NCBI RefSeq assembly: GCF_000005505.3
Contig: NC_016132.3
Coordinates: forward strand, 23,922,501-23,986,500
Length of the DNA: 64,000 bases
Source of the DNA: Brachypodium distachyon
Lineage: Eukaryota; Streptophyta; Magnoliopsida; Poales; Poaceae
Direction of reading: 5' to 3'
The position numbers were made by a program, and so were the translations under genes. Position 1 is the first letter of the stretch, and each line of letters opens with the position of its first letter. Of the stretch, positions 34,710 through 45,714 are shown one piece after another. A model generated the notes under the pieces. The model saw nothing but the letters and a program-made list of their open reading frames with translations. It had not been told where the DNA came from and did no database searches.

Positions 34710-35004
34710 CCTCTATATTGCGGCCTAGCTGGGGCCCCAGACATTCGCGTACAGCACGCTGAAATGTGGAGCCCGCATTCTTCAACCCGAAAGACATGCA
34801 CGTATAACAGTAACAGCCAGTCAGGGTGATGAACGCGGTCTTCTCTTCATCCTCGACTGCCATCTTGATTTGATGGTAGCCGAAAAACACATCCAGAAGG
34901 CACAAGTCACAACCGGCTGTGGAGTCTACTATCTGATCGATACGGGGTACAGGGAAAGGGTCCTTCGGGCATGCGCGATTAAGATCAGTAAAATCTACAC
35001 ACAT
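34710..35004 (-). pseudogene. Reverse transcriptase 5' half of Tat element 3
   Basis: It reads MCVDFTDLNRACPKDPF, PRIDQIVDSTAGC, then GYHQIKMAVEDEEKTAFIT, MSFGLKNAGSTFQRAV and LGPQLGRNIEAY, and then diverges. The next expected residues are the catalytic VDD. An unrelated segment containing a fortuitous YVDDD follows at about 34650. The enzyme is truncated. Confidence 0.82.
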
Positions 35005-36100
35005 GCGCTATTTTTGCCCTTCGGCACTATAAAAGGATTAGCTAACCAGGTAGGATACAACACTTCCCTGATTGCCCCGGCGTCCTTAAGCTTGTCCCCT
35101 TCTTGCTTGATGAAGTCTTTGCGTTCTTGTGCCTGTCAACGCACCTTCTGCTTCACGGGGCGGGCGTCCGGACGCACCGCCAACCGATGCTCGATCACCT
35201 CCCTAGGGACCCCGGGGAGGTCTGTCGGCTCCCAAGCGAACACGTCGGAGTTCCTCCAGAGGAAGGTGATGAGGGCGTTTTCCTATTTCTCGTTGAGGTT
35301 CATACTGATGGAAACAGTACGCGCCTCGTTGCCTTCCCAGAGGGGCAGCTTCTTGACCTTGGTGCTGGCCTCCCGGAGCTTCTTGCCCTAGCTACTGCCC
35401 TCGGCAGCTTGCCCTGGGGTGGCACGTGCCTTCTTCGCCGCGGGTCGAATCCCCGCAAGCGAGTCTTCGCTTCTGGCAACGTCTTCGTCATCGGGATCAG
35501 CCGTGGCGGCGGTCTTAACGACCTTGCCAACGCACCGAGCCGCGTCCTTCAGGTCGCACTTGATTGATAGTACGCCATATGTTGACGGTATCTTCATCAC
35601 GACGTAGGCGCAATGAGTCGCCGCCATGAACTTAACTTGATCAGCACGGGCCGACCAAGGATCCCGTTGTACGGCAACAGGGTGTGAGCCACATCAAAGA
35701 TGAGGTGCTTGGTACGGAATGCTTCCCGGGACCCGAAAGTCAAAGGCAGCGTGATTCACCATGGGCTGGACCACTCCGGGATTGATCCCCCGGAACGGGT
35801 CGGTGGGCTTCATCTGCTCCAGCGGCAGCTGAAACTTCTCCACCAACTTGGCGGACATGAGGTTGGGGCTCGCTCCGTTATCCATCAGAACTTTGGTTAC
35901 CGTCACGTTCTTGATGATCGGGGAGACCACGAGGGGTAGAACACTTGACCCCAGCTGACGGATGGGGTGATCGTCGGAGTTGAAGGTGACCGGCACGTGC
36001 GACCACCTCAACGGCTGCTGCGACTCCACACTCAGGTTCAGAGCACACACCTCGCAGTCGAGCCTCTTCATCGCGTTGTGTGATGTGAGAGCATAGGCTC
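35000..36100 (-). pseudogene. Protease segment of Tat element 3
   Basis: In the frame that ends at 35694 the minus strand reads VLMDNGASPNLMS near 35890, the retropepsin active-site position (Asp then Asn-Gly in place of the usual Thr/Ser/Gly-Gly). The downstream linker to RT continues with shifts (LPPGKLPRAVARARSS region). It is recognisable by position between the zinc knuckle and RT. Confidence 0.65.
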
Positions 36101-36229
36101 CCCCGTGGATGCAAGCGACATCGTGCGGTTTCTGGAAGCCAGGTTCGTCGGCGTCGCTGCTGTCGTCTTCGTGCGGCCGCTCCGCATGTGGCTTGTCTCG
36201 TCCCCAGGGAGGGCGGTCTTTGCCACCGC

Positions 36230-38208
36230 GGCCTTGACCGGTCCCTTCTGAGGCTTCTGCCTGGTTGCCGCCATTACCACCGCCACGGCCTGCTCCTGCA
36301 CAAGGGTTGTTCGGGCACTCCAGAGAGAGATGCAAAATGTCCCCACAGTTGAAGCAAGTGCCAGCAGCACGACGCTCCTGAGGACGCTTCTCGTGCTTCT
36401 CCCGGATGACCTGCAAGGTCCGGCAGTTCTCCGTGTCATGCGTTGCGTTGGGGTGGATGGGACAGCGAGAAGCTGTTGCCGGCTTGCTGCCCGATGCACC
36501 AGCTGATGAGGCCTTCTTCGCAGGCCTCGGTGGAGCCCTTGACTCCGTGGCAAGCACTTGCTTACCGGTACGCTTCCGAGAGCCCTTCTTCTAAGAGCCT
36601 TCGGGAGGGTTGGCCGCTGCTTTGGCCGCGAGATCGGGCACCAGGCACCCTTTCTCGGCCATGGCGCACTTGTGCGCGAGAGTGTATAGCTCCCCGGTAG
36701 TCCGAATCCGGTGCATGTTTAGCTTCTCACGCATCTTCGGATCGCGGATGTTGATGGCGTAGGTGTTGATGATGGTGGCCGCCTCCGCCTCAGGGATGGA
36801 GTAGGTGATGTTGGAGAAGCGATTGGTGAACTCCCGCAACGTCTCCCCTGGCTTCTGCACTACGGGTGTGCAGTTCCGCCATGGTTCCTGGGCGCTTGTA
36901 GCCGCCTTGGAACGCGTTCATGAACTGCTCACGCAGGTCCGCCAATGAGGCGGTGGACCCGGCGGGCTAGTTCAACAACCAAGTTATCGCTGATCCTTTA
37001 AGGACTATCGGGAACCAGTTGGCCCTGACCTTGTCGTCAGCACCAATGGCGTGCATGCCCAACGAGTAGGTCAGGAGGAATTCCTTGAAATTCACGGTCC
37101 CATCGTACGTACCAAGCGCAGGCGCTCTAAACTTGCGGGGCCATGTCACCCGACGGAGATCGCGAATAAATGCGACGCAACCATCGTCAATGCCGAGGGG
37201 AGCATCGCCTCCCCCCCCCCCCCCCCCGAATTGGTCATGCTCAAGCTCCTGCTGACGCTGGCACTCGAGCTCCCGCTGGCGCCGGCGTGCAAGTCACTCG
37301 CGCAAGTCCTCTTGGCGTCGCTCGTTGAGTACGCTTCTGGCATCTTTCGGGTGGACCGTCGCCGACGAGCCGACTGAGCATCCCCCCATCCCGGCACCAG
37401 GGTGCACCCCAATAGGGGGAACAAGCGGAGCCGGGGCACGAGGTTGCCCCTCATGGCCCAATTCCTGGTTCCGCCCAGAGTCGGGCCCTCGGCTCACCCT
37501 AGAGCGTGAACCAGACGCGTCGCGCGATCCCTTCGTGCGGCGGCCAGCGAACTCGATGAGCGCATCGTGCTCGGTACGCCATGCGTCGTGAGCTGGTGTC
37601 CCCTGCGGCGGCTCGTATCGCACCACGGCATGCGCTACCGCGAGGGATTCTGCCCGGGTTCGAGCAGGTGGCGGTGGAGGTGGGTTCCGTTCGTGAACGG
37701 CCGCCTGCCTGTTCCCAAGGCTTGGCCGAGATTGCAGCGACCTCGAGTGCGTCGGAGTCGACACACCGTGACTCTGGTGTGAGCGGAGTTGGACGCCGCT
37801 CACATGCGGATGATCTTGCTGGTTGACACGCCTGACGATACTGTCATTCGTGCGGCTGGCTTCGGCCCCGGCGCTCGGGATCGGAGCTCCCCTCTGCCGG
37901 TTGTCTCCTTGCGGCCGGGGAGAACTGCTCCTGCTGCTGCTAGTGTTGTTGCTGCTGGGGTGGCGGCTGTTGTTGCTGCTGGGGTGGCGGCTGTTGTTGC
38001 TGTCGTGCCCGAAAGGACTAAGGGTCCCTTTGTCCCTCAATGCCTGCTGGGCAACGTGTCCCCTCGTGCGTCGCAGGTGCGTCGCACGTGTCGATCTTGA
38101 GATCATCAGCCTTCTTCGACAGCATGACGACGAGCTTGAGTGTTGATGAAGACGAGTCTGATGAAGATGTTGACGATGACGCCGGCGGTCACCAGAAACT
38201 CTCCGCAC
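36230..38208 (-). pseudogene. gag of Tat element 3
   Basis: A His/Ser/Gln-rich N-terminal region runs from 38208. After a run of 17 C (37211-37227) the frame shifts. Capsid homology follows (LGTYDGTVNFKEFLLTYSLG, FPIVLKGSAITWLLN, stop at 36969-36967). It continues from 36860 as QKPGETLREFTNRFSNITYS. A stop lies at 36593-36591. The C-terminal part has CPIHPNATHDTENC and the zinc knuckle CFNCGDILHLSLEC (near 36340), which is a CCHC motif. At least three breaks make it non-functional. Confidence 0.8.
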
Positions 38209-38211
38209 GCC

Positions 38212-38229
38212 CCCCTACCTGGCGCGCCA
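38212..38229 (-). promoter_or_regulatory. Primer-binding site of Tat element 3
   Basis: TGGCGCGCCAGGTAGGGG on the minus strand is immediately internal to the LTR, a common form in grass gypsy elements. Confidence 0.7.
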
Positions 38230-38231
38230 GA

Positions 38232-39017
38232 TATCGGAGCATGGAACTCCAGCACCGGGGATGCTGGGCACCCCCTTTTGTAGTTCGGTGGAGGGCGGTG
38301 GGGATCACTCCGGCGATCGCCGGCGTGGCGAAGACACGAAGTGTGAGACAATCGGTTTACCCAGATTCGGGCCACCCGGAGGTGTAATACCCTACGTCCT
38401 GTTTCTGTATTTGGATTCACTGGATTAACGGTGTCTACAGGTTGCCGGGGGTGGCTCCCCGGCTAGCTATTTGGACTACTAAGAGCCTTTCGACTCTGCC
38501 TATCTTAGTGCTACCCTTCCCTATGGAGACTCAACTAGATGTGGGTTGTACCAAGTAGGTTCCGAACTAGGTAAGGTTCGAACCCTTTGCTCGATGGCAT
38601 TGGTCCTCTTTTTATACACAAGGGGATACCACAGGTGCCATTGCTTATAGGACGACACGCTAGCGAGGTACGTGTCGGGTAACTGGCGAGGTGGCTCGAG
38701 CGAGCCACGCTGTGCTTCATGCAACGATCGAACTACTGTTTACAGAGAGTAAAACCTGTTGTAGTTCACCACAGCAACCTTGTTGTGCAAGACTAGACAG
38801 GCCGCTCTAGCCCTGTCGGAACATTTAATGCGCTGTTTCCTTGGGGCTTCACCTTTCCACCTGTTCCGTGAGGCTCCTTTGCTTGTGAGGGGCTTGCTCC
38901 CCTTGGCGGGTGAGGCTTTCCGGGGTCACGCATACCCGGGTAGCCTGCCTTGCCAGGAACCATCACTACGACACACGAGTCCAGCAGCAGGGGACCCTGT
39001 GGGCCACTGGTGCGACA
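38232..39017 (-). repeat. 5' LTR of Tat element 3
   Basis: On the minus strand it starts TGTCGCACCAGTGGCC (39017) and ends CCATGCTCCGATA. The expected terminal CA appears decayed to TA. The end lies 2 nt from the primer-binding site. A TATA-like TATAAAAAGAGG occurs on the minus strand at about 38620. No second LTR is present for comparison. Confidence 0.7.
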
Positions 39018-39511
39018 TCTGTATGTTTGTTATAGCTGTGCCATTTTGTTCTGAACTGCTTTTTTGCATAGATACGTACCTGTGATTTGTGTTCCCTGTT
39101 TGGTTTAATCTGGCCTGTTATAGAGTTGTCGATATTATACATGTTAGTAATGCAGTCAGATTTTGTATATGTTATTGTTTCTATGCAAGAAATCCAAGTT
39201 CTAAGTTTGTCTTATGTAATGTAGATACAAGTAATGCATGCAGGAAACCATAAATTCCTAATGATTTTTGGAAGAATTTTTTGAAGCTAATCAGAGACTT
39301 TGCAAAGCAAAATTACAAATTTGAAGGGATACAAGTAGACTTGGTTGGTCTTTTCTGTAATTTGTAATTTGTGTAATGTTTTCTTCAATAGTATCACATG
39401 ATGACATGAAAGCTGTATGAGAGAAAGTTATATAATTTATTTTCAGCAATCCTTACCGGTTTGTGGGTTGTATGTGCATCCCGTTAATCTGTCAGGTTCC
39501 TTTTTGCTTAC
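39018..39511. other. AT-rich intergenic DNA
   Basis: No gene seen. TTTGTAATTTGTGTAATG words occur near 39360-39380 only. Confidence 0.4.
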
Positions 39512-39846
39512 GGGGGTGTTTAGTTCATTTTGCAAAAACAAAGTTCACCCATGCATTACGTCGGATGTTTGGACAAATGCATGGAGTATTAAATGTAGAC
39601 GAAAAAATAACTAATTACACAGATGGAGTGTAATTCGCGAGATGAATCTAATAAGCCTATTTAATCCATGATTTGCAAGAGTGATGCTACAGTAAATATT
39701 AGCTAATCATAGATTAATTACTCATTAGATTCGTCTCCGCGGTTTGCTGGCGACTTATGTAATTAGTTTTACTATTAATAAAAGTTTAATAGTCCTATAC
39801 ATGGTAAGATTCTCTTCGATGTGACACCGCAAAAAAACTAAGGGGC
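39512..39846. mobile_element. Grass MITE with GGGGTGTTTAGTTC end, about 335 bp
   Basis: The left end GGGGGTGTTTAGTTCATTTTGC pairs imperfectly with the reverse of the right end (CCCCTTAGTTTTTTTGC). The inner arms also pair: ACATGCATGGAG-type sequence on one side and ATTAATTACTCATTAGATTCGTC against GAGATGAATCTAATAAGCC. This internal sequence is common in rice and other grasses as a PIF/Harbinger- or hAT-type MITE; I cannot decide between them. Confidence 0.65.
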
Positions 39847-39949
39847 GCGCTAGGCATCGGCCGGCTGATCCGCGCGCGGGATCGGCCGGCTCGACAGCCG
39901 TACGATGCCCAGTGATCGGACGCATGTGATTAGAGTTTAGATCAGGCAA

Positions 39950-40215
39950 TCCTCATAAGTATGATCCGTTCCGCAGAGCAGCCACACGCATGCAGCCGCC
40001 TGATTCTTCGCAGCACTTGCAGCACCCAGCGTGCGCATGCCGCCTCGTCGGGCCAACACATGCCGCTGCCGCGACACCAACGCCGCCGGACGCCATGCAG
40101 CAACCCCGCCACCTCTCCCGCAAAGCTTCCCGCCAGCGTCGTGTTCCCAACGTTCGTCTTCCCGATGCTGTGCGTCACCACGATCTTGTCATCTCCATCC
40201 TTCCTCCGTTGGTGT
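39950..40215 (-). pseudogene. Possible NB-ARC (NLR) gene relic
   Basis: From the CACTA edge leftward, one minus-strand frame reads DDKIVVTHSIGKTNVGNTTLAG, then FAGEVAGLL, then LQVLRRIRR. This recalls the NB-ARC P-loop (G-x-G-G-x-G-K-T-T-L-A) with the lysine replaced by asparagine, followed at the right distance by a helix resembling those after kinase 1a. The match is short, and the CACTA terminus cuts it at 40216. It could be coincidence. Confidence 0.3.
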
Positions 40216-40315
40216 CACTACTACAGAAAACTCCATCCGTGATCCCCCTCCAGTACCGGTTAAAACGGACCAAAAAACACAGTGCCATTGGAGGCCTCTC
40301 GAGGTATCCACGAGG

Positions 40316-41098
40316 GCTACCAGTGGCGGTGATAGCTACACCAGCAGTGGCGGTGATTTTGTTCACCGAAACAAATCACCGGCACTGATGCTGTAGCACC
40401 AGTGGCGGTGACTATCAGCGCCACTGGCGCTGCTCGTGGATGCCCCATATGTTAGCAATGGCGGGCACCTGAAAAAACCGCCATTGGTGAGTCCGCACCT
40501 GATGGGTTAGCTACTCGGCCAACCGTGACCTTCCCTTGACCGCTGCAGCACCAAACTGATCGCGTTTCGTACTCTAGCGGCCTGAGAAGTCACTGTTGAC
40601 TGTTTAGCCACCGATAGGATGGGTGGCCGAATCCATTTTATATTGGTTAGATCGTTTGTAAACAAACGAGGTGGGACTAAATTTGTCAACAGCGGCGGTC
40701 GTTTTTTTGTCACCGCCACTGGCAGTGGCTGTCTTCCAGTGGCGGGTCCAATAAAATGACCGCCACTGGTGAGTCGGCATGTTATAGGACTACCCAGTCA
40801 ACAGTGATCTTCCCTTAGTCGCTGGAGCACCAAACTGATCGCGTTTGGTCCTCCAGCGCAAGGGGAAAACACTGTTGACTGGGTAACCACCGATAGGATG
40901 AGCGGCCGGATCCCTTTTATGCTGGTCAGATTGTTTGTAAACAAGCGAGGTGGGACTAAAGTTGGGGAACCGGTGGGAGATCACCAGTGGCGGGTATGAT
41001 CTTACCCGCCACTGGTGAGGCCTCCAGTGGCGGTTTATGTCTCCGCCCGCCGCTGGAGGTTACCAGTGGCGGTTATTCAGTTTGCCCGCCACAGGAGA
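40316..41098. repeat. CACTA subterminal repeats
   Basis: More than a dozen copies of CAGTGGCGG or its complement CCGCCACTGG are spread over this interval in both orientations, the likely binding sites for the element's regulatory protein. Two segments of about 150 bp (near 40545-40690 and 40820-40965) are also duplicates of each other, sharing CACCAAACTGATCGCGTTTGGT and GTAAACAAGCGAGGTGGGACTAAA. Confidence 0.85.
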
Positions 41099-41448
41099 CC
41101 TCTCTATATATAACGCCTATACGAGCGCTAAGCTGTTCGAGCTCGTGCGTCTGTCTTCGACCAGCTGCGGCTCTGCTTCTCACCGGTGGCGAAGCCCTGC
41201 CAAAATTTGATGGCGGCGGCCGAAAGGTAGCTCTCCCCCCTTCTCCTCCATTTTCCTCTCCCTTCTTACTCCTCCTATTCTTCTCCAATTTTACAAAATG
41301 GCCATTAATGGTGCCTTGGCCGCCGGCGCGAAATTCGGCCCCGATCTCTCTCCGGCGGCTCTCCCGGGCTGCCCCCGCTGTCTCTGGAGCTCCCCCTCAC
41401 CCTAGTGATGATCCTCCCTCTCTCTCTGGCTTTAATTTTGCTCAGATG

Positions 41449-41543
41449 AGCTCCCTCTCTCTCTCTAGATCTCGCTTTCTAGCTCTCTCTCTCTCTGCAG
41501 CTCTCTCTCTAGCTCTCTCTCTCTAGCTCTCTCTCTATATATA
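41449..41543. repeat. CT/TA microsatellite
   Basis: Runs of CT interrupted by AGCT and ending TATATATAGCTGG, in the transposon leader before the transposase. Confidence 0.85.
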
Positions 41544-41847
41544 GCTGGTATGGGGGAGCTTAGCCCCTGGGGGTTAGCCCTAGGGTTAAGCTTAACCTCG
41601 GGACCGGTGTACGTGCATGTTCAAACATATTAAATGTGTGTTGACACCGGCCTTCGTGCCGTGTATTTCTTATGTGATGTGATACCGGCCGTCGTGCCGA
41701 TGTGGGTGGGGGTAATTTGTTTTTGATGCAGGCATCGAATTTCGTAGTGCAAAATGCTATTTTTTTAGCAAAGGTCATGCCGAAATTTTCCATTTTTGTG
41801 GAGCAAGCTGATTTGTTTATTTTAAAAAAAAATTGTGTTGTAGCTCG

Positions 41848-43830
41848 ATGGGCTGTGCTTGGGATTACAAGGACAGGTTACGTGTTGAGTGGATAGAGCG
41901 GCTGAAGACTTTTGTCGATGCCGGCGTGGAAGATATGCATAGGAAAGGGGGTGATAAGATGTGCTGTCCCTGTGTGAGATGTCGGAACAGCAAGCTGTAC
42001 GAGGCAGAGGATGTGGAGATGCACTTGCTCATGCGGGGATTTGTGTCAGGTTATTCAAGGTGGACTTCTCATGGGGAGGATGGCATTGAAGCCGATGGTG
42101 GCATTGAGATGGAAAACATGGAGTCTGACGACCAGCCTGGTGAAGAAGCATACCGTGGCCTGGATCCAGTACAGGACGTTCCAACCGGCAGGATGGTTGA
42201 AGTGATGGACGATCAGCATCTGCAAAATCAGTTGGATGACCTCGAGGATGAGAGGGTGTCCCGTAAGTTCGAGAAGCTGAGGGAGGATGCCGAGACACCG
42301 TTATATGAAAATGCCGGCGTGGATAAGAGTGTGCTAGAAGTAACGCTCGAGCTCTTGCGTATAAAGGCAAAATACAACATCGTGGACTCGGGATTCACGG
42401 AGATTCTGAGTTACCTACGTACGGTACTTCCTCCGGGCAACAAGTTGGCTAAGAGCACGTACGAAGCGAAGAAAGTTACATGCCCACTCGGGTTAGAGGT
42501 CATCAGATACCATGCTTGTCCGCTGGACTGCATCATATATAAGGGCGACTACAAAGACATGCACAGCTGTCCAGTATGCAAAACATCCCGATACAGGAAG
42601 AAAGACCCCAATCCTGACGGCGGCGAGGAGGAAGAATTGAAGCGTGGTGCGGCGGCAAAGACGGTCTGGTATCTCCCGTGTGGCACCAGGCTGGAGCGTT
42701 GGTTCCAGAACGAGAAGGAGGCCAGGTGGTTCATCTACCACGACGCGACTCAGGCGGATATCGATCCTGAGGGCGTGTACCACAACGATGATGGAGTCCT
42801 CAGACACCCTGCAGATGCGGCTCAATGGATGACTCTGGACGACGAATTCCCCGAGTTCGGCGCAGAGCCCAGGAACATCAGGTTCGGGATGAGTACAGAT
42901 GGGATCAATCCGTTCGGAAACTTGAGCAGCAAACACAACACATGGCCGGTGATCCTGTTCATATACAACCTCCCCCCGTGGCTTGTCATGAAGAGGAAGT
43001 ACATCCACCTATCAATGCTCATACAGGGCCCTAAGCAGCCTGGAGCTGATCTGAACGTGTATCTGGAACTGCTGAAGGATGAGCTCAAGGAGCTTTGGGA
43101 GAAGGGTGGAAAGGTTTGGGACGCTCATAAGAAGGAGGAGTTCACCCTTCGAGCAGCTCTCGTGACATGTGTGCATGACTACCCGGCGAACGGGAACTCA
43201 TCGTGCCAGTCAACACATGGGTACAATGCGTGCACAAAGTGCGGGAACGAGACAGACGGGTTGTTCCTGCCAGAATCAAAAAAGACTGTGTACATGGGAC
43301 ACCGTAAGTGGCTGGAGATGAAGGACCCGTGGAGGGATCATAAGAAAAGCTTCAACGGGAGGGCAGAGAGGCGGCACAAACCGAGGGAGCAAGGTTCCCG
43401 CAAACGCAGAAGGGCGTCCAGCAAAGAACAGAGCTCAGAGGACCTAGATGAGAAGATCCGTGTGTTGGCGAGAGAGGAGCTCAGGAAACTGATGCGGCTT
43501 GCAAGGGATCGGCGTGACGTCGACAACTTCATCGATCACGGTGTTTTCCCGGAGGCACCCATCCAACCAACCCCACCCGCATCGGATCCGTCCCCACGAG
43601 GGAATAAGAGCACCTCATGCTCCGGCACCGAGTGCCAGCTTGACCCGCTTGGGCCACCCGACGAGAACCTCACGGTAAGCGTCTTTGCCCGCTACGAAAA
43701 ATTGAGAAATACCACTATCATGCTCCAATCCATTTATGATGTTGCCATGTTTGTCATGCGCAGAAGGGCGTCAAATGCCGGCTACACATGCCGACGGTGG
43801 GGAACCCTCTGGGCGCGCGCGGGTTGCTGA
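41848..43830 (+). pseudogene. TNP2-type CACTA transposase, C-terminally deleted
   Basis: The ATG at 41848 starts MGCAWDYKDRL, the usual N-terminus. The zinc-binding-like CCPCVRCRNSK, then HLLMRGFVSGYSRW, then LPPGNKLAKSTYEAKK, HACPLDCIIYKGDY, CPVCKTSRYRK, the conserved MSTDGINPFGN with Asp, TWPVILFIYNLPPW and LIQGPKQPG all fit TNP2. After MGHRKWLEMKDPWRDHKKSF the expected catalytic C-terminal region is absent. Instead a basic stretch (GSRKRRRASSKEQ) and a helical tail (RVLAREELRKLMRLARD) follow. This looks like an internal deletion fusing the transposase to the following gene region. At 660 residues it is shorter than intact relatives, so I expect no transposase activity. Confidence 0.85.
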
Positions 43831-44986
43831 TGCCGCGTACAGCCATGGTGCACCACGTGACCCTGCAAGACGACATGGTCAGGGTGCAGGTGTACTCCGT
43901 GCTCAGGGGCTTCGAGGACGAACCGGTCCCTTATCCTCCGCACGAAGAGGCGACGACCCTAAGGGATTGCGTCAACTCCTACCTCATCTGGCCTAGGAGG
44001 TTGGTGGTCCTCGCTACGGAGCTGTCTTCATCTCCGTCCCCCCGCCTCGGTCCGTCTCCACCCGCCCGGCCCATGACGTCTCCATCGCTGCTTTGCGCCT
44101 CACCCAGTCCTTTTGACTACGAGCCCACGAAACAAGACTTCTCACCTGCGGCGGAGTGCAGCGACGACAATGTAGGCAAAAATCCTCCGTCACAGCCCAA
44201 ACCCGAAGCCCCGAAGCCATCCGCACCAAGACCCGTCCCTTGGAGAGCCGTCCAAGTGCCCCTGCTGGGATGCAAGTCCCCCAGAAACCGGACAGTTCTG
44301 ATTTCCTGAGACGCAGAAAAAACAAAAGGGGGACAGGCGGCAAGGCAAGCAAGGGCTCCTCCAAGGAGGCGAAAGAGTCGTCTTCTACGGGAAGACAACC
44401 AAAGACCGCACCACAGATAGAAGGGATTTCGAAAGAGCGGCCACACATTCTGAAGATGCCCACCCACCCCTGTATTGGAGATAGATTGTCTGATGGGTCT
44501 TATTTCGTGGACAGACGATTCTCCCAATTTTTGTTGTTCCACCTTGGACAACCGATGGTGACCCAGGATGACCTGTATCGCCTGCCACGGGAGATGCAAG
44601 AGCTCCATGATAAATACATGAATGTGGCATCATCAGGCGCAGACCTCCAGAATCTGGAAATCAGGATTCGAGTGCCAAAGCATTATGGCTTCTTCGACTC
44701 CAATACAGGGGAAATCCAGAAGGAAAACGACGTTACCTTCGGCATTGACTTCCTCGACTTGTTTCACCTCTTCAACCGCAAGTGCCTCGACAACGCCACG
44801 TTCATCTTCTTCAGAACCGGTGCCGTGAGGTCCAATTCTTTTTGGGTTGGTCTAAGAACAAGGGCTCGAGTCCTCTACGTCACAGTAGGCCACGCTCGGC
44901 CTCCGGCGACCAACGTGCGGTGCTGCCTGCCGATGCTTCGCTCTCTCCTGATGCCGTGCGGTGTCTATTTGGGCCAATGGGCATAG
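43788..44986 (+). pseudogene. CACTA second protein (DUF8039 and Ulp1-type N-terminal part), broken
   Basis: From 43788, GNPLGARGLLMPRTAMVHHV, then VQVYSVLRGFED and CVNSYLIWPRR, resemble the DUF8039-type segment seen in CACTA proteins. The frame ends at 44309. An overlapping frame from 44156 continues through MVTQDDLYRLPREMQELHDKYM to ENDVTFGIDFLDLFHLFNRK, the segment that precedes the Ulp1 protease domain. Homology stops near 44826 and no catalytic His, Asp or Cys is present. At least one frameshift plus a 3' truncation. Confidence 0.6.
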
Positions 44987-45254
44987 CAGCGAAATATTGA
45001 CGAAACGACGAACGAAAAGAGATGGGCCAGGCTGGGGTGTTTGGGCTTTCCCCACTCCGGCCGGCCCGTGGTCTCTGAATGTACTACTAATACATAACCC
45101 TAGCTTTGAGAAATCCCCTTCTTGCTGCGCCGCCATCTCCACCAATCTCCGCTGCTACCCGGGCCGCCGTCTCTGCTCGCTAGCTATCCTCCAAGCGGAT
45201 CGGATCCGATCTGATTCTCCACACCCAGCCACCAGGTTAGGTTGCTTCCATCCA

Positions 45255-45714
45255 ATGGATCGCCGTCCCGACTGGATCCTCCTCAAAACCATAGCCGTCG
45301 CCGGCCGCAACGGCAATGTTCCCACTGCCACAGGCTGCACGAGGTTTGGGAACACCATCGAAGTATCACTCTCCCTCGAGCACCCACCACATCCCTCCAT
45401 CCTGTACGTGTACAGCTCCGACATGAACCCGCGCGTGCACCCCAAAATCATCTGCACGGTGGAGGACCTCCTCCTCCTCTCCGTCAACATGGGATATGAA
45501 CCCTGCTCCATCTCGCCTAACGACTGCGACTATTTCATCTACCGTGCTCACACCAGCGCCCCGACGCTCGAGCTGCTGCAGCGCCCTCAACCCTACTTCA
45601 ACTACAACGACATCGGCCTCCTTCCTCGTTCAGATGGTCAATACACCGTCGCTGTGTTGATTCGCACAATCTCTTTGGGCCAGTTCGATCTCCACTTGTA
45701 CCACTCCGATACCC
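45255..45714 (+). pseudogene. DUF1618 gene, 5' part (split by retrotransposon)
   Basis: The ATG at 45255 opens MDRRPDWILLKTIAVAGRNG. The frame continues 153 codons to the target-site duplication TACCC (45710-45714), where the 16.5 kb Tat element begins. Typical N-terminal features of grass DUF1618 proteins are visible (DWILLK start, then VSLSLEHPPHPSILYV, then FIYRAHTSAPTLELLQRP). Together with 62262-63052 it makes a 416-codon reading frame without a shift. The function of the family is unknown. CACTA sequence lies within about 400 bp upstream, so the promoter may also be compromised. Confidence 0.85.

Larger units (their letters stand above)
34700..39017 (-). mobile_element. Ty3/gypsy Tat-lineage retrotransposon 3, 3'-truncated
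   Basis: On the minus strand it has a 5' LTR (about 38232-39017), a primer-binding site, gag with a zinc knuckle, protease and the first half of RT. RT homology stops at about 34710, just before the YVDD motif, where unrelated sequence begins. No RNase H, integrase or 3' LTR remains. No target-site duplication can be checked because one end is lost. Confidence 0.85.
40216..44830 (+). mobile_element. CACTA (En/Spm) transposon, 5' part
   Basis: It begins CACTACTACAGAAAACTCC, a canonical terminus. Dense CAGTGGCGG repeats follow, then a TNP2-type transposase and a second open region that in this class encodes a Ulp1-like protein. The element's own homology fades near 44830 and no right terminus is found before the DUF1618 gene, so the 3' portion is lost. 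Same family as 444-1318. Confidence 0.85.

Noticed and set aside
444..44830. The CACTA fragments at 444 and 40216 as two ends of one giant element
   Set aside because: Orientation fails. The 444 fragment is a 3' end with its coding tail on the minus strand, while the 40216 end is a 5' end coding on the plus strand. A single element would need opposite placement, and unrelated genes lie between.
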